From Bacteroidales bacterium (lineage in GTDB: Bacteria > Bacteroidota > Bacteroidia > Bacteroidales > WCHB1-69), in the NCBI GenBank assembly GCA_028684405.1, contig JAQUGA010000022.1:1-20112 (forward strand): 20,112 nt of DNA. Direction: 5' to 3'. Below the pieces are notes generated by a model. It did not search any database, was not told where the DNA came from, and saw nothing but the letters and a program-made list of their open reading frames with translations. This document shows, piece by piece, positions 7,327 through 16,517 of the stretch. The translations under genes were made by a program, and so were the position numbers. How positions within the stretch are numbered: position 1 is the stretch's first letter; every line of letters begins with the position of its first letter.

Positions 7327-9645
7327 TTATATATTGAAGCCTGCGTCCTGTAATCGAGATAAATGTCTTTTTATATTTTTTTCATGAAATTCATTTAGAG
7401 CTTTAAGACCATACGCAAAATCTGCAATGTATTGTAATTCTTTAGTTGATAACACTTTTGCTTTAGTGTCCCATACTACCATTTTCGTGAGCAAATCTGA
7501 ATTAATTTTATTGTTTGATTCAGCTTCTGGAATCTTTGAAACTTCAGAAACTTCGTCAAAGAAGTTTGGAGAGCTTACTAAAATGTTTTCAATGATTTTT
7601 ATAGCATCTCTTCTTTGGTTTTCAGATAATACTTTATTTAAACGTAACGAAGATTGAATATTAATGGCTCTGTCTTTTAAATGTTGTGTCATGGTCTCAA
7701 TTTCTGAGCCTATTTTACTTATTTCAAGCCATTTGGAAATTGGTATAGATTTTACAAAGTCTAATTCAGCTTGAATTAATTGATTTTCAACTTCATCTTC
7801 CGTTATTTGTTTCCTTTTTTCAGACGATTTGTTTTCCAAATCTGCCTTTAAATTTTCCAAGTCAATGTTGAAATCCTCATTTTTAATTGCATTCCAGCAC
7901 TCTTCTTTTTTTGCCCACTCGCCATATAAAGAACCAGGAGCTTGAGTTTTGATGTAATCTTCTATTTTAGACATTACCTCATGGAGTTTACTTTTAAGAA
8001 TTTCGCTCAAGGATTGTTGTTTCCAGATTTTGTATAGATCAAGTTTATAATCCAATTTGAGACCCAACCAAGCTATTGAATAAGGAACTGTTATGTATCG
8101 CATATCGCCAATGGCGTTAGGTTTTACTCCGTAAATTTTTTCTGCGTTCTTAAATAGAATAGCTTTTGCTATTAAATCCTCAAACCAAATATTATTTGGA
8201 TTGAAACTGAAATTATAATTCAGGAATTGAGCATAGTTTTTCTGACTTCCTCTAACAACAATATGCGGACCAACAACTAATTTCTTACCGTTGTAAACTT
8301 CTTCATATGAGTTGATGTATTTAGCAAGTAACTCTTTAGTAAACATTTGACTTCTTGGATTCTGTTTGTCAAATTGTTTACGTTTGGATGGTGTTAATCC
8401 GAATCGATTTCTGTCATTTCTATATTGACCTCTGGAGCGCTCAAAAAACCAGCGCGTTTGAGTTGTTTCTCCAGAAATAGGCGGTGCCCAAATCGTTCTT
8501 GACAGTTTTTCAATCAGTACGTGGTTTTCTCTATTAGAACTTAGATCAGAGGCTGAAACTCTGTTTTGGGTGTTTGCATATTCTGCTATGCGTCCAACTA
8601 TTTCAGAGAAATTTTCCCTGTTTTTTACAATAGTAAGTTTAACTGGAACAAATACATTGCTAATATCTATTTTGTCTTTTTTCCAAGTGTGATAAATAGA
8701 AGCCGTTGTTTGACCACCATTTACAATTTGAAAATCCTTTACTTGAGCGATTGCCTTTCCTTGATTATTGGGTAAATCTGTAATAGTAACTTCTTCGGCA
8801 GTAGCAGCAATACCGTTATTAAAAGCCATAAACATGTGTTGCTCTTTCAAAATAGTGTTACGAATTCCTTTATTTATTTTACCTGTGAATTGCAGAAAGG
8901 AACGAACATTTTGTTCTAATAGTCTGGCACCATATTGTTCATAAATATCTGCTAAGGCTAGGCCTGGAATAATTGCAAGCCAAGATTGATAATCAGAATT
9001 TTCAGTTTCATTCACAATACAGGGCACTTTATAGCCTGACTGTTCAAAGTTTATTTCAATTGGAACTCTAGATTTGTCTGAAAGATTGAAAAGATAGTTA
9101 ATATCAATTGTTCTATAAAAAATGGTATAGCCAGCAACTGTATCTGTAGTTTTTAAATCAGCTTTTACTTCACCATTTGTAATTAAGAAAATGTTTACTC
9201 GGGTTAGAAATTCCTTAACCTCTGGCACATTTGCTAACGTTTGAGCAAGGTCAAATATTTCTGAACTTTCTTCAATTTCATTCACATAATCCTTATAAAT
9301 CGCATTTCTGAAAAACTTTACAGCCCTATCAATCGTTTTGTCCGCATCACCTTTTGTGACATTTTGAATTGATGAGTCACCATTATATATGGTTACAAAC
9401 AAGTCCAAGGTTTCGTAATTTTCATACAAAGAATAGCCGTTGATTTTATGTTCAACACCCCTTTTGCTAATTTTTTCGTCAAAACAAACTCTATAGTTTT
9501 CTGTCTCGCCAGCATCTGATAAGAACGAAAGTGCTAATTCAGTAAAAACTTGCTCAGGATTTGTCCCTTCTTCTTCTGTAATTAAGCTTGAGTTAATTTC
9601 TTCTTGAATATCAATATAAAACTTCTGTAATTCTTTATTTTCCAT
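7327..9645 (-). CDS. AIPR-family abortive infection protein
   Basis: The 772-aa product belongs to the AIPR (abortive infection phage resistance) family. The hallmark region lies at about residues 240-390: NVRSFLQ with NKGIRNTI (246-264), FNNGIA (275-280), FQIVNGGQTTASIYHTW (305-321) and later IAEYANTQNRVSASDL. The C-terminal third is helical and charged and is not recognised. Members are found in phage-resistance loci and beside restriction-modification genes. The biochemical activity is not settled, so I name none. It is the last gene of the operon and starts 7 nt after the PD-(D/E)XK gene's stop. It may act as a backup effector when restriction fails, which is inference. Confidence 0.88.
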   Translation of the reverse strand: MENKELQKFYIDIQEEINSSLITEEEGTNPEQVFTELALSFLSDAGETENYRVCFDEKISKRGVEHKINGYSLYENYETLDLFVTIYNGDSSIQNVTKGDADKTIDRAVKFFRNAIYKDYVNEIEESSEIFDLAQTLANVPEVKEFLTRVNIFLITNGEVKADLKTTDTVAGYTIFYRTIDINYLFNLSDKSRVPIEINFEQSGYKVPCIVNETENSDYQSWLAIIPGLALADIYEQYGARLLEQNVRSFLQFTGKINKGIRNTILKEQHMFMAFNNGIAATAEEVTITDLPNNQGKAIAQVKDFQIVNGGQTTASIYHTWKKDKIDISNVFVPVKLTIVKNRENFSEIVGRIAEYANTQNRVSASDLSSNRENHVLIEKLSRTIWAPPISGETTQTRWFFERSRGQYRNDRNRFGLTPSKRKQFDKQNPRSQMFTKELLAKYINSYEEVYNGKKLVVGPHIVVRGSQKNYAQFLNYNFSFNPNNIWFEDLIAKAILFKNAEKIYGVKPNAIGDMRYITVPYSIAWLGLKLDYKLDLYKIWKQQSLSEILKSKLHEVMSKIEDYIKTQAPGSLYGEWAKKEECWNAIKNEDFNIDLENLKADLENKSSEKRKQITEDEVENQLIQAELDFVKSIPISKWLEISKIGSEIETMTQHLKDRAINIQSSLRLNKVLSENQRRDAIKIIENILVSSPNFFDEVSEVSKIPEAESNNKINSDLLTKMVVWDTKAKVLSTKELQYIADFAYGLKALNEFHEKNIKRHLSRLQDAGFNI

Positions 9646-9652
9646 ATAAATG

Positions 9653-10645
9653 CTATTGTATTTCAGTTAAAAGAGTTTCTTTATTTATTCGCCATTCCTC
9701 TGATTCCGATAGAACAATGGAATATTTCACATCTCCAACACCAATTGGAATTTGATTTTCAGTTATTCTAGGGAAATTGCCTGAAACTCGATAAAGGTTT
9801 TCTTGGCGAATGGTATAACCTCTTTCTTCATATAACGGTCTATGTGTTTCATAATATCCAGATTCCAATAATTTCAGCTTAAATAGATTGGAAGCCATTG
9901 TATTCTCTGTCAATATCTCCAAAACCTCATCAATAAGTGAATTTAATGACTCTCCATTCCCGACTCTTACGTCAAGTGAAAAATGATACAGAAATATTTT
10001 TTCTATGATAGAATCATCCAACTGACGTTCACTAGTGATATGGATTTTTTGATGATTATTACCGTGGGTAGTTTTAACCTCGACTGCCCAGTTTGAATGC
10101 TGAAAGTCTTGGATTGACTTTTCAGGACCTAGCCATGATTTGAGACAATAATTTTTATCTGATGTATTGTTCAAGAAAAAGCGTAAAAAATAAATCTCCC
10201 CATAAAGGCCTCTTTGTGCTTCATCTGATAAACCTTGCTTACCAACCTTTTCAAATAAAGACTGCCATTTCGCCAAACGTTCTAATAACTTTTCAACAAG
10301 AGCTTGTTCAGACTTCACATCTGAAACTCCAAAAATCAAATCTTCACATAGGGTAGAAAATATGTCTTTATGTTGTTTATTCAGTAGAAGGATTAGTAAA
10401 AACTTTTTTGTTTTATCTCTTTCATCAGGAAGTGTTTCTATCTTTATGTCTTTGAGTTTATTCCATTGGTTTTCTTCAAAAGAGAATGAATTACTTATTT
10501 TAAATGCGATACACCGTAGTTTTTCCGGGGCTTTTAAAGCAATAAATACATCTGGTAAAACTTTTGCGGAATATCGTTTATAAAGCAATCCAGAGTGACT
10601 GAAATTGTCACTCTCTAAACCGAGCCAAATATTTTCAATCTTCAT
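9653..10645 (-). CDS. PD-(D/E)XK motif nuclease-like protein (DUF4420 type)
   Basis: The 330-aa product resembles the PD-(D/E)XK motif proteins that accompany Z1 and MORC-type genes. The nuclease-like core has a helix glutamate in GLYGE (E150 in this numbering), D180 in SIQDFQ, and E189-V-K191 in AVEVKTTHG, giving the D...ExK arrangement. The N-terminus (IENIWLGLESDNF...GLLYKRYS) fits the family's usual opening. A start at 10645, overlapping the Z1 gene's stop by 11 nt, fits that opening better than an upstream ATG at 10705. An adjacent ATG at 10648 is equally possible. This is the best candidate for the DNA-cutting subunit of the operon. It has no recognisable target-binding domain, so it may rely on the ATPase and Z1 proteins for targeting. 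Confidence 0.82.
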   Translation of the reverse strand: MKIENIWLGLESDNFSHSGLLYKRYSAKVLPDVFIALKAPEKLRCIAFKISNSFSFEENQWNKLKDIKIETLPDERDKTKKFLLILLLNKQHKDIFSTLCEDLIFGVSDVKSEQALVEKLLERLAKWQSLFEKVGKQGLSDEAQRGLYGEIYFLRFFLNNTSDKNYCLKSWLGPEKSIQDFQHSNWAVEVKTTHGNNHQKIHITSERQLDDSIIEKIFLYHFSLDVRVGNGESLNSLIDEVLEILTENTMASNLFKLKLLESGYYETHRPLYEERGYTIRQENLYRVSGNFPRITENQIPIGVGDVKYSIVLSESEEWRINKETLLTEIQ

Positions 10646-13382
10646 CATCTTCAAAATCTTCTTCAACGATATCAAATCTGTCGAGTAATTCCTCATTAAC
10701 AGCATAAGATACTGGTGCGTTATAATTACTTTTCGGGAAGCTTATGGCATAGCCAACAAATGGATTGATTCCTTTTTCCATTGGATATTTCCATAGACTT
10801 TCATCTGGGTCAAGCAAATAGAGTATAAGAAGTGGATTTTTTGGGTCTCTAATTCTCTCTCTGACAACCTTACCTTTAGGGATTTCAACATTTCCAGAAA
10901 GTTGTTTAGCTTCTTCCAGTTCTGACTCTGATAAATCTATGAATTCATCCTTACGGCTAATGATATGAGATTTTCTTATATAGAATAAATCTTCATTCGA
11001 ATTATTTTCATCTTCCCGTCTAAACCATTGACCAATATTAGTTTCTTTTCCACCAATATAAATTTTGGAATGCTTAGGCGTATTTTTATTCATCAATGCT
11101 ATTCTCCAATCAGTTAACTCACCGTTTCTTAATTGCGCATTAATGAACTGAATTAATTTTCTAGGTTCGGCTTTTTTAAGATTTTCCACAGATTGCATTC
11201 CTTCAAAAAAGTTGATTACTTGGTCAGCAGATATATCATACCAAACAAAAGCATTTGGTTTGGTTACAAAACCAGAAGGTAAAGTGGCTATAAATTTCTG
11301 AGTGTTTTTAAAGTTACTATCAATAACTGCAACGTCTTTTTTAAATTCGTAGGATTCAACTAATCTTCCAGCCCAAGAAATTTGAACAGTAATTGCTGAG
11401 CGCATTTTATTAGTTGCAGAAATTTGAAGTACGCCAGGATGCGTTCTAACTTTTAAAGCATACTGTTCAGGAGTTGAACCCGCAACATCACTCATATAAT
11501 CAAATTCTTCTCTAAGCTCTTCAGATGCATGAGTAATATGGCAGAACCACTCATTTAACTCTCTACTCGTGAATAATCTGCATAAATCAACATATCCACC
11601 TCTATAGCCAAACCAACGCCCCATTTGCATTAGAGTATCGTACATCCTTGACGCACGTAAATAGTAACTTACTGAAAGACCTTCTAAAGTCAATCCTCTT
11701 GACAATTTATTTCCACCTACAGCAATAACTGATAGGCCGTTTTTATGATCGAAATAGTCTAATGCTTCTCCTGAACCTCCGTGTATTGATTTCACTTCAA
11801 TTCGTGAAGCCGCATCATTCAAATGTTGTAAAACTTCACTCCATTTATGAACTTGAATTTGTGAGTCTAGTGTTTTGAGCTCAGAATCTAATATTTGTTT
11901 AGAAACTGTTACATACGATTTATAACCATTTTCATCCTGTTCAAATGTGGCTTTAAACTCGTCTAATATCACAGAATCATTTTGGTCAATTCCTCTTCTG
12001 TAATAAATAAATTGATTAGATACCAGTTCCGCAATATGATCCTGCCACAATTGAAATCTTGAAACGTGAATAAGCATAGAGTTATGTACAGTTGTTTGAC
12101 CTCTTAAACGCCTTATTGCACAAGTGATAACAAAACAACGAATTGCCCTTTTTAAAGATTCGGGAAGCGAAGAGGGTTTTTGGTCATCCTTTTTATGTTT
12201 ATCTGGAACAAAATCTCTGTAATCGTTAATTCTATTAACAATTGGAAGGACCGTATTTGAAGTTTCATCTTCTTCTAATGGACTAAAACCAAAAACTTTT
12301 TCTGGGCCAATGTAATTCGAAGGTGCTGGAATGTTTTTTATAAAGTTCCTTGGGAATAAGTTTTGGTCATCCAATGGAATAAAAATATTGGCGAATGGAG
12401 TTGCAGTATAACCGACATAGGCATTCTTACCAAAAAGATTAAGTATTTGAGTTATCCAGCCGTTAATAGAACTTTGTCTTTCAGGATCGTTTGAAATATT
12501 AATGGAAGCGTTATCCGCCTCATCATCAATAAGTAAAAGAGATTTATTCCGGATAACACGCCCAAGATCACTATCTTTACTAGTTTGTGCTCCCAACCAT
12601 TGATAAATTCTACGAAGCACATGCGGATTCTTTTTTATTACTGCAACAATAGGTTCAGAAGTGTTAAAATTTAAACCTAATGCGTTTGCTGCTCCTTGCG
12701 TAAAGTCTCCCTTTTCAATACTTGATGTTAAAGAATGGGCAACTATTGGAGAGCCAAAATAAGGATCACCAACTCCAATTTGAATTCCCCTTTGGTCAAA
12801 TGCTCTGGTATGTTGTGTATCGAACCCTAAAAAACTTTCATCAATTCTTATTTGTGTTTGACTTCTAAGATTATTATGAATTCCAGCTAAAACTATGATT
12901 AATCCAAAACCAGCGTCAGCTCCTTTACAAATAAGACCTGTATAATTCGCGGTTTTACCTGATTGTACTTGCCCAACGACTAATCCTTTTTTGTTAATAG
13001 TAGCTTTTAGTGATGGGTCGAAAAAATTGTCAAGAATACTATCTGTAATTCTGTCAAGTTTATTTATTACATCTGGAGCAAAGTTTTTTTCAATTTCTAA
13101 ATACTCTCTGTACCTACCCCAAAAACCATTTTCAAAATCAATTTCGGCCCTTTTTTCATTTAACCAAGGATTGTTTTCATCTTCCTTTAAAATAGTTCCA
13201 AACTCATCTTGTCTAATAGTATAAAGCTCTTCAATCCTTCTGATTAGCATTTCACGATTCTCATTTATGAAATACTTCATTTTAAGAACTTCATCAACTG
13301 CTTCTTCAATTTCCTGTATAGTATAGGAGGAACTGTCAGATAAAAGTTGTCTGATATTTTTTATAGGATCTTTTTTACTCAT
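10635..13382 (-). CDS. Z1-domain protein with superfamily-2-like NTPase core
   Basis: The 915-aa product carries helicase-like NTPase motifs in order: Walker A GQVQSGKT (137-144), Walker B with DDEAD (286-290), and motif III-like GYTATP (324-329). The Z1 signature follows, with LIHVSRF (437-443), GGNKLSRGLTLEGL (556-569) and QMGRWFGYR (586-594), the last corresponding to helicase motif VI with its arginines. The N-terminal 130 residues are helical. The family occurs in operons with MutL/MORC-like ATPases and methyltransferases, where it probably translocates on or remodels DNA. Some databases loosely call it an endonuclease, but no nuclease motif is visible here. Its start overlaps the ATPase gene's stop by 8 nt. 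The acidic tail (EEDFEDDED) overlaps the next gene. Confidence 0.88.
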   Translation of the reverse strand: MSKKDPIKNIRQLLSDSSSYTIQEIEEAVDEVLKMKYFINENREMLIRRIEELYTIRQDEFGTILKEDENNPWLNEKRAEIDFENGFWGRYREYLEIEKNFAPDVINKLDRITDSILDNFFDPSLKATINKKGLVVGQVQSGKTANYTGLICKGADAGFGLIIVLAGIHNNLRSQTQIRIDESFLGFDTQHTRAFDQRGIQIGVGDPYFGSPIVAHSLTSSIEKGDFTQGAANALGLNFNTSEPIVAVIKKNPHVLRRIYQWLGAQTSKDSDLGRVIRNKSLLLIDDEADNASINISNDPERQSSINGWITQILNLFGKNAYVGYTATPFANIFIPLDDQNLFPRNFIKNIPAPSNYIGPEKVFGFSPLEEDETSNTVLPIVNRINDYRDFVPDKHKKDDQKPSSLPESLKRAIRCFVITCAIRRLRGQTTVHNSMLIHVSRFQLWQDHIAELVSNQFIYYRRGIDQNDSVILDEFKATFEQDENGYKSYVTVSKQILDSELKTLDSQIQVHKWSEVLQHLNDAASRIEVKSIHGGSGEALDYFDHKNGLSVIAVGGNKLSRGLTLEGLSVSYYLRASRMYDTLMQMGRWFGYRGGYVDLCRLFTSRELNEWFCHITHASEELREEFDYMSDVAGSTPEQYALKVRTHPGVLQISATNKMRSAITVQISWAGRLVESYEFKKDVAVIDSNFKNTQKFIATLPSGFVTKPNAFVWYDISADQVINFFEGMQSVENLKKAEPRKLIQFINAQLRNGELTDWRIALMNKNTPKHSKIYIGGKETNIGQWFRREDENNSNEDLFYIRKSHIISRKDEFIDLSESELEEAKQLSGNVEIPKGKVVRERIRDPKNPLLILYLLDPDESLWKYPMEKGINPFVGYAISFPKSNYNAPVSYAVNEELLDRFDIVEEDFEDDED

Positions 13383-14856
13383 TTGTTAAAAATTCAATAT
13401 ACTCTGGATAGAAATTATAGGGTTCTGTGTTCAGTATTCGTGCTTTTGCCTTTTTAATTGACAGGCCACTAGAAAGAAATCTATTAAAAAGCTTTTGCAT
13501 TGTTTCTCTCATTGCATTATGGTCTATACCTTCAAAGGGTTGCCCATGAGGTTTTTCATTTTCGCTTTCTTGTAGTGTGATTAGGGGAACGGGTATTGTT
13601 TCCTCAATATACTGAATTACTTTTTCAATATCTTTTTTCAAATCGCCAGAGCTGGAAAGTAATTCGCTTAGAAGTGGGTGTTTGCGATTAATCTTATAAA
13701 ATCTTTTACCATGTCTGGATCTTTCTTCCCAAAAGGGAAAATATTCATCCGAAGCCAATTTTCGTTTTAAAACTTTTCCTTTGTGACGATAAACCTCTAC
13801 TGCTTGATTCCGAGCTTCCTTTGCTAGTGCCAAAATTTGTTCACGATAAACTGATGGCGGCCTAGCAATAGATTTTTTGATATCGATTTGCCAATCATTA
13901 TCAAAGTTGTTTGGGAGATCAATTTGAATGCGACAAAGGTCGTAATGAACTTCTCTTTTAAATAACCCCAACCAATCCCCAGCTACTAACAACCTTCGGT
14001 TTCTATACACATAAAAACCTTGATGAGCAGTCCAACTGTCTTTTGGACCTTTACCATAATTATATTGTTCGGCTGAAAGTTTTGAGCGGTGCGGTAATAC
14101 AAAACCTTTAATCTTTATTGAACCACCTTCTAATCTTGTTTCAGGTTTAGTTTGTAATCCACCAATCCCTATCATAAATGGATCCCAAGATTTTATTTCT
14201 CGATCACGGAAATAGATTTTTATGCCTTCATCCATATATCTATGAAAAACCATAGAAAGGTGAGACTTTACGGAATCCATAATTCCTAAAAACTTACTTT
14301 TTGCTTCTTCATTATCTTCAGAAGGATCTTTTGTAAGCCTGTCTAAATCCCACCAAACAACGCAGGTTCCTGTTTCTACAGTTTCGATTTTTTGAGTCCA
14401 ATCTTCTTCGTTTGGTATAAATCGTATTAATTTCCAGGCTTGTGATTGGTTGACATAATCTAAATCCCAAGTCCAAAACATAGGCTTATAGTCTTTTGCT
14501 TTTGATAAAACAGTAAATTTTCTTGTTTGTGAGAATGATGCAGTTTTTAATCCTAGTCCAAATCGACCTAAATCGTCTCGATTTCTTTCGTCCAATGGAT
14601 TTCTACTTCCAGGTCGCATTGCTTGAATAAGTTGTTCATTATTCATCCCAGTTCCATCGTCCAAAATTGAAAATGTAGTATTTGACCCTCTCCAATCGTA
14701 ATCAATCCAAATGTTTTTTGCTTCTGCCGTAATAGAATTATCAATGATATCCGCAATTGCCGTTTCAATAGAATAACCAATCGCACGAAAGGTTTCAATC
14801 ATTGCGCTTGCTTCAGGTTCAGCAGAAGTGGATGGTATGTTGGTGTAGTCAATCAT
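13375..14856 (-). CDS. MORC/MutL-like GHKL ATPase
   Basis: The 493-aa product begins with a GHKL (Hsp90/MutL/histidine-kinase type) ATP-binding domain. The N-box is ETAIADIIDNS (31-41), the G1 box DDGTGM (66-71) and the G2 box GRFGLGLKTASFS (97-109). A second domain of S5-like fold is expected at about 230-380 (with RPPSVYREQI), where MutL and MORC carry the lysine that completes ATP hydrolysis. Proteins of this type dimerise around DNA on ATP binding. Found next to a C5 methyltransferase and a Z1 gene, it is the prokaryotic MORC-like ATPase described in restriction-modification operons. It probably signals recognition of unmodified DNA. Its ATG shares one base with the methyltransferase stop (TAATG). 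Confidence 0.88.
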   Translation of the reverse strand: MIDYTNIPSTSAEPEASAMIETFRAIGYSIETAIADIIDNSITAEAKNIWIDYDWRGSNTTFSILDDGTGMNNEQLIQAMRPGSRNPLDERNRDDLGRFGLGLKTASFSQTRKFTVLSKAKDYKPMFWTWDLDYVNQSQAWKLIRFIPNEEDWTQKIETVETGTCVVWWDLDRLTKDPSEDNEEAKSKFLGIMDSVKSHLSMVFHRYMDEGIKIYFRDREIKSWDPFMIGIGGLQTKPETRLEGGSIKIKGFVLPHRSKLSAEQYNYGKGPKDSWTAHQGFYVYRNRRLLVAGDWLGLFKREVHYDLCRIQIDLPNNFDNDWQIDIKKSIARPPSVYREQILALAKEARNQAVEVYRHKGKVLKRKLASDEYFPFWEERSRHGKRFYKINRKHPLLSELLSSSGDLKKDIEKVIQYIEETIPVPLITLQESENEKPHGQPFEGIDHNAMRETMQKLFNRFLSSGLSIKKAKARILNTEPYNFYPEYIEFLTNE

Positions 14857-16118
14857 TAGCTTTTCAGTACTTTAAATAACTCTTCAGCAATTCTTTTAGC
14901 CATCAAAGGCGGAACAGCATTACCAATTTGCTTAAATGCAGCAGTTCTATTTGCACCTTCTCTTTCTCCTTCAAAATAGTAATCATCTGGAAAAGACTGT
15001 AGGCGTGCAGCTTCTCTCACACTAATAGACCTATTTTGCTTAATGTCTGGGTGAATATAATAATGACCATCTTTAGAAATGTGAGCAACAACAGTTTGTG
15101 AGTAGGACAAATCTGCCGCTACAACTTTAAACCGATCAAAAAATGAAGTGCGGTTTTGATGCGTCTTTAACTGCTCGGGGAGATCATTATAGTTTAATCG
15201 TTCTTGTTTCTTCTCCCATTTCTGAACGGCAATTCTGTAAATTTCTTTATCTTGTTCTCTATGTGGTCGCGCAACGTGTTGGGTTAAAACCTCAATACCA
15301 TTGCGTAAGGTGTGAGATTTTAAATATTCGGTTGCTTCTGTTTTATATTTCAAAAACTTATCAGCACCCTCGCCAGCTTTAATAATTGGTAAATCCTTAA
15401 ATAAATCCTCTATAATAAATTTACTTTCTGTTTTTATTTCTTCAAGGTTTGGAATGTCAACTTCTTTGTTTTTTTGCCATCCAAGAATAATTATTCTTCT
15501 TCTGTTTTGTAAAACACCAAAATCTTTAGCATTAAGGGTAAACAATTTTATTAGATAACCTTTTTCATTAAAAAGCTTTTCCATTTCTGCGAGGTAATAC
15601 CCTTGTTTTGCAGATTTAAGTCCCAACACATTTTCAAAAACAAACATTTTTGGTTGATACTTTTCCAAGTATGCAGCATATTGGACGAATAAATAGTTTC
15701 TTGGATCACCAACCATTTTTGTTTTAGACCTTGATCTTCCAACTAAAGAATAAGCTTGACAAGGTGGTCCGCCAATAATTAAATCAACTTTGTTTTTTCC
15801 TAAATAGTTATCTATTTTACTTTGAATTTCGTCATTGTTTTCATCTTCAATTGGGAGATTAATGACAGATTCTAAAATTTCATTGGGCACATTTTTATAA
15901 AGTTCGTCACGAGTGATTTCACCTTTGAGATAAGATAGATATACATCATCTTTTTTATTAGATTTTAAATAATGGTAAGCAGTCCTTGTCTTTAGAGTAT
16001 TACAAGCTGATTTTTCAATTTCAACATGGGCAATAGGTTCAAAACCAGCTTGGATAAAACCTTCTGAAAGCCCTCCCGCTCCTGCAAATAAGTCTATGAA
16101 ATTCATGTTTTTATTCAT
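14856..16118 (-). CDS. dcm: DNA C5-cytosine methyltransferase (Dcm family)
   Basis: The 420-aa product transfers a methyl group from S-adenosylmethionine to C5 of cytosine in a specific sequence. Motif I is NFIDLFAGAGGLSEGF near the N-terminus, motif IV GGPPCQAYS has catalytic C120, motif VI is ENV (162-164), motif VIII is QNRRR (204-208) and motif X is QIGNAVPP (398-405). The segment between VIII and X (about 225-375) is the target-recognition region, and its specificity cannot be read by eye. I use the ATG at 16118, which overlaps the XRE gene's stop by 8 nt, rather than the one at 16142. An ATG at 16106 is also possible, since motif I begins just there. It protects host DNA from the rest of the operon. 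Confidence 0.95.
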   Translation of the reverse strand: MNKNMNFIDLFAGAGGLSEGFIQAGFEPIAHVEIEKSACNTLKTRTAYHYLKSNKKDDVYLSYLKGEITRDELYKNVPNEILESVINLPIEDENNDEIQSKIDNYLGKNKVDLIIGGPPCQAYSLVGRSRSKTKMVGDPRNYLFVQYAAYLEKYQPKMFVFENVLGLKSAKQGYYLAEMEKLFNEKGYLIKLFTLNAKDFGVLQNRRRIIILGWQKNKEVDIPNLEEIKTESKFIIEDLFKDLPIIKAGEGADKFLKYKTEATEYLKSHTLRNGIEVLTQHVARPHREQDKEIYRIAVQKWEKKQERLNYNDLPEQLKTHQNRTSFFDRFKVVAADLSYSQTVVAHISKDGHYYIHPDIKQNRSISVREAARLQSFPDDYYFEGEREGANRTAAFKQIGNAVPPLMAKRIAEELFKVLKS

Positions 16119-16317
16119 AGTGATTTGGCTTGTTTGATACAATTAATTCTTTAAGGTCTAGGTCTAATATATTTGCTATGTCTAGTAGTATTTCAAGTTT
16201 TGGCTGCTGTCTATTCTGTACTTGTCTGTTTACCATGTTGTAATGTTTTCCCAGTTTCTCAGCTATCCCAGTTTGTTTTATTCCTTTATCTTCAAGCATT
16301 TCTTTTATTCGGTTCAT
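16111..16317 (-). CDS. XRE-family helix-turn-helix regulator
   Basis: The 68-aa product is a single-domain Cro/CI-type DNA-binding protein. Its HTH reads IKQTGIAEKLGKHYNMVNRQV and is followed by two more helices (EILLDIANILDLDLKELI). It resembles the controller proteins that time methyltransferase and nuclease expression in restriction-modification operons. It is the first gene of the operon and overlaps the methyltransferase start by 8 nt. The ATG at 16317 is preferred over one at 16350, because the extra 11 residues upstream are not typical of the family and a possible promoter lies at 16348-16375. Autoregulation of the operon is likely by analogy. Confidence 0.85.
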   Translation of the reverse strand: MNRIKEMLEDKGIKQTGIAEKLGKHYNMVNRQVQNRQQPKLEILLDIANILDLDLKELIVSNKPNHYE

Positions 16318-16347
16318 TCCGTATAAATTTAATTCGCTAAAATAACA

Positions 16348-16375
16348 CAAAATTCTTGATTATCTCATTTTTCAA
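16348..16375 (-). promoter_or_regulatory. Possible Bacteroidota-type promoter of the defence operon
   Basis: On the minus strand GAATTTTG (16355-16348) matches the Bacteroidota -7 consensus TAnnTTTG at all fixed positions but one. A TTG lies about 17 nt further upstream (16375-16373). Transcription would then start close to 16340, just before the ATG at 16317. The match is weak, and AT-rich DNA gives such hits by chance. Confidence 0.3.
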
Positions 16376-16398
16376 TATGCATTTTCGTTCGATTTATT

Positions 16399-16488
16399 GT
16401 TAGCCCGTCCGTGCGTTTGCAAAAAAATAGCTCTTTTGGGTTTTTTTTGCGTTTGTCTGTGTGCTGGCAAAAACCAAATGTGCTATTT
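16399..16488. other. Spacer with inverted motif upstream of the defence operon
   Basis: The spacer contains GTTAGCC (16399-16405), and AAATAGC (16425-16431) matched by its complement GCTATTT (16482-16488) across a loop of about 50 nt. It recalls the cassette-type spacer at 1702-1835 but the outer arms do not pair well. No gene is visible between 16318 and 16517. Confidence 0.25.
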
Positions 16489-16517
16489 GTGCGGTTGCCT
16501 TGTCTGTAATGAAACAC

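Noticed and set aside
7327..16317. BREX or DISARM system
   Set aside because: There is no PglZ, BrxC, DrmA/B or phospholipase-D-type gene, and the methyltransferase is of C5 type beside MORC and Z1 genes, which is a different architecture.
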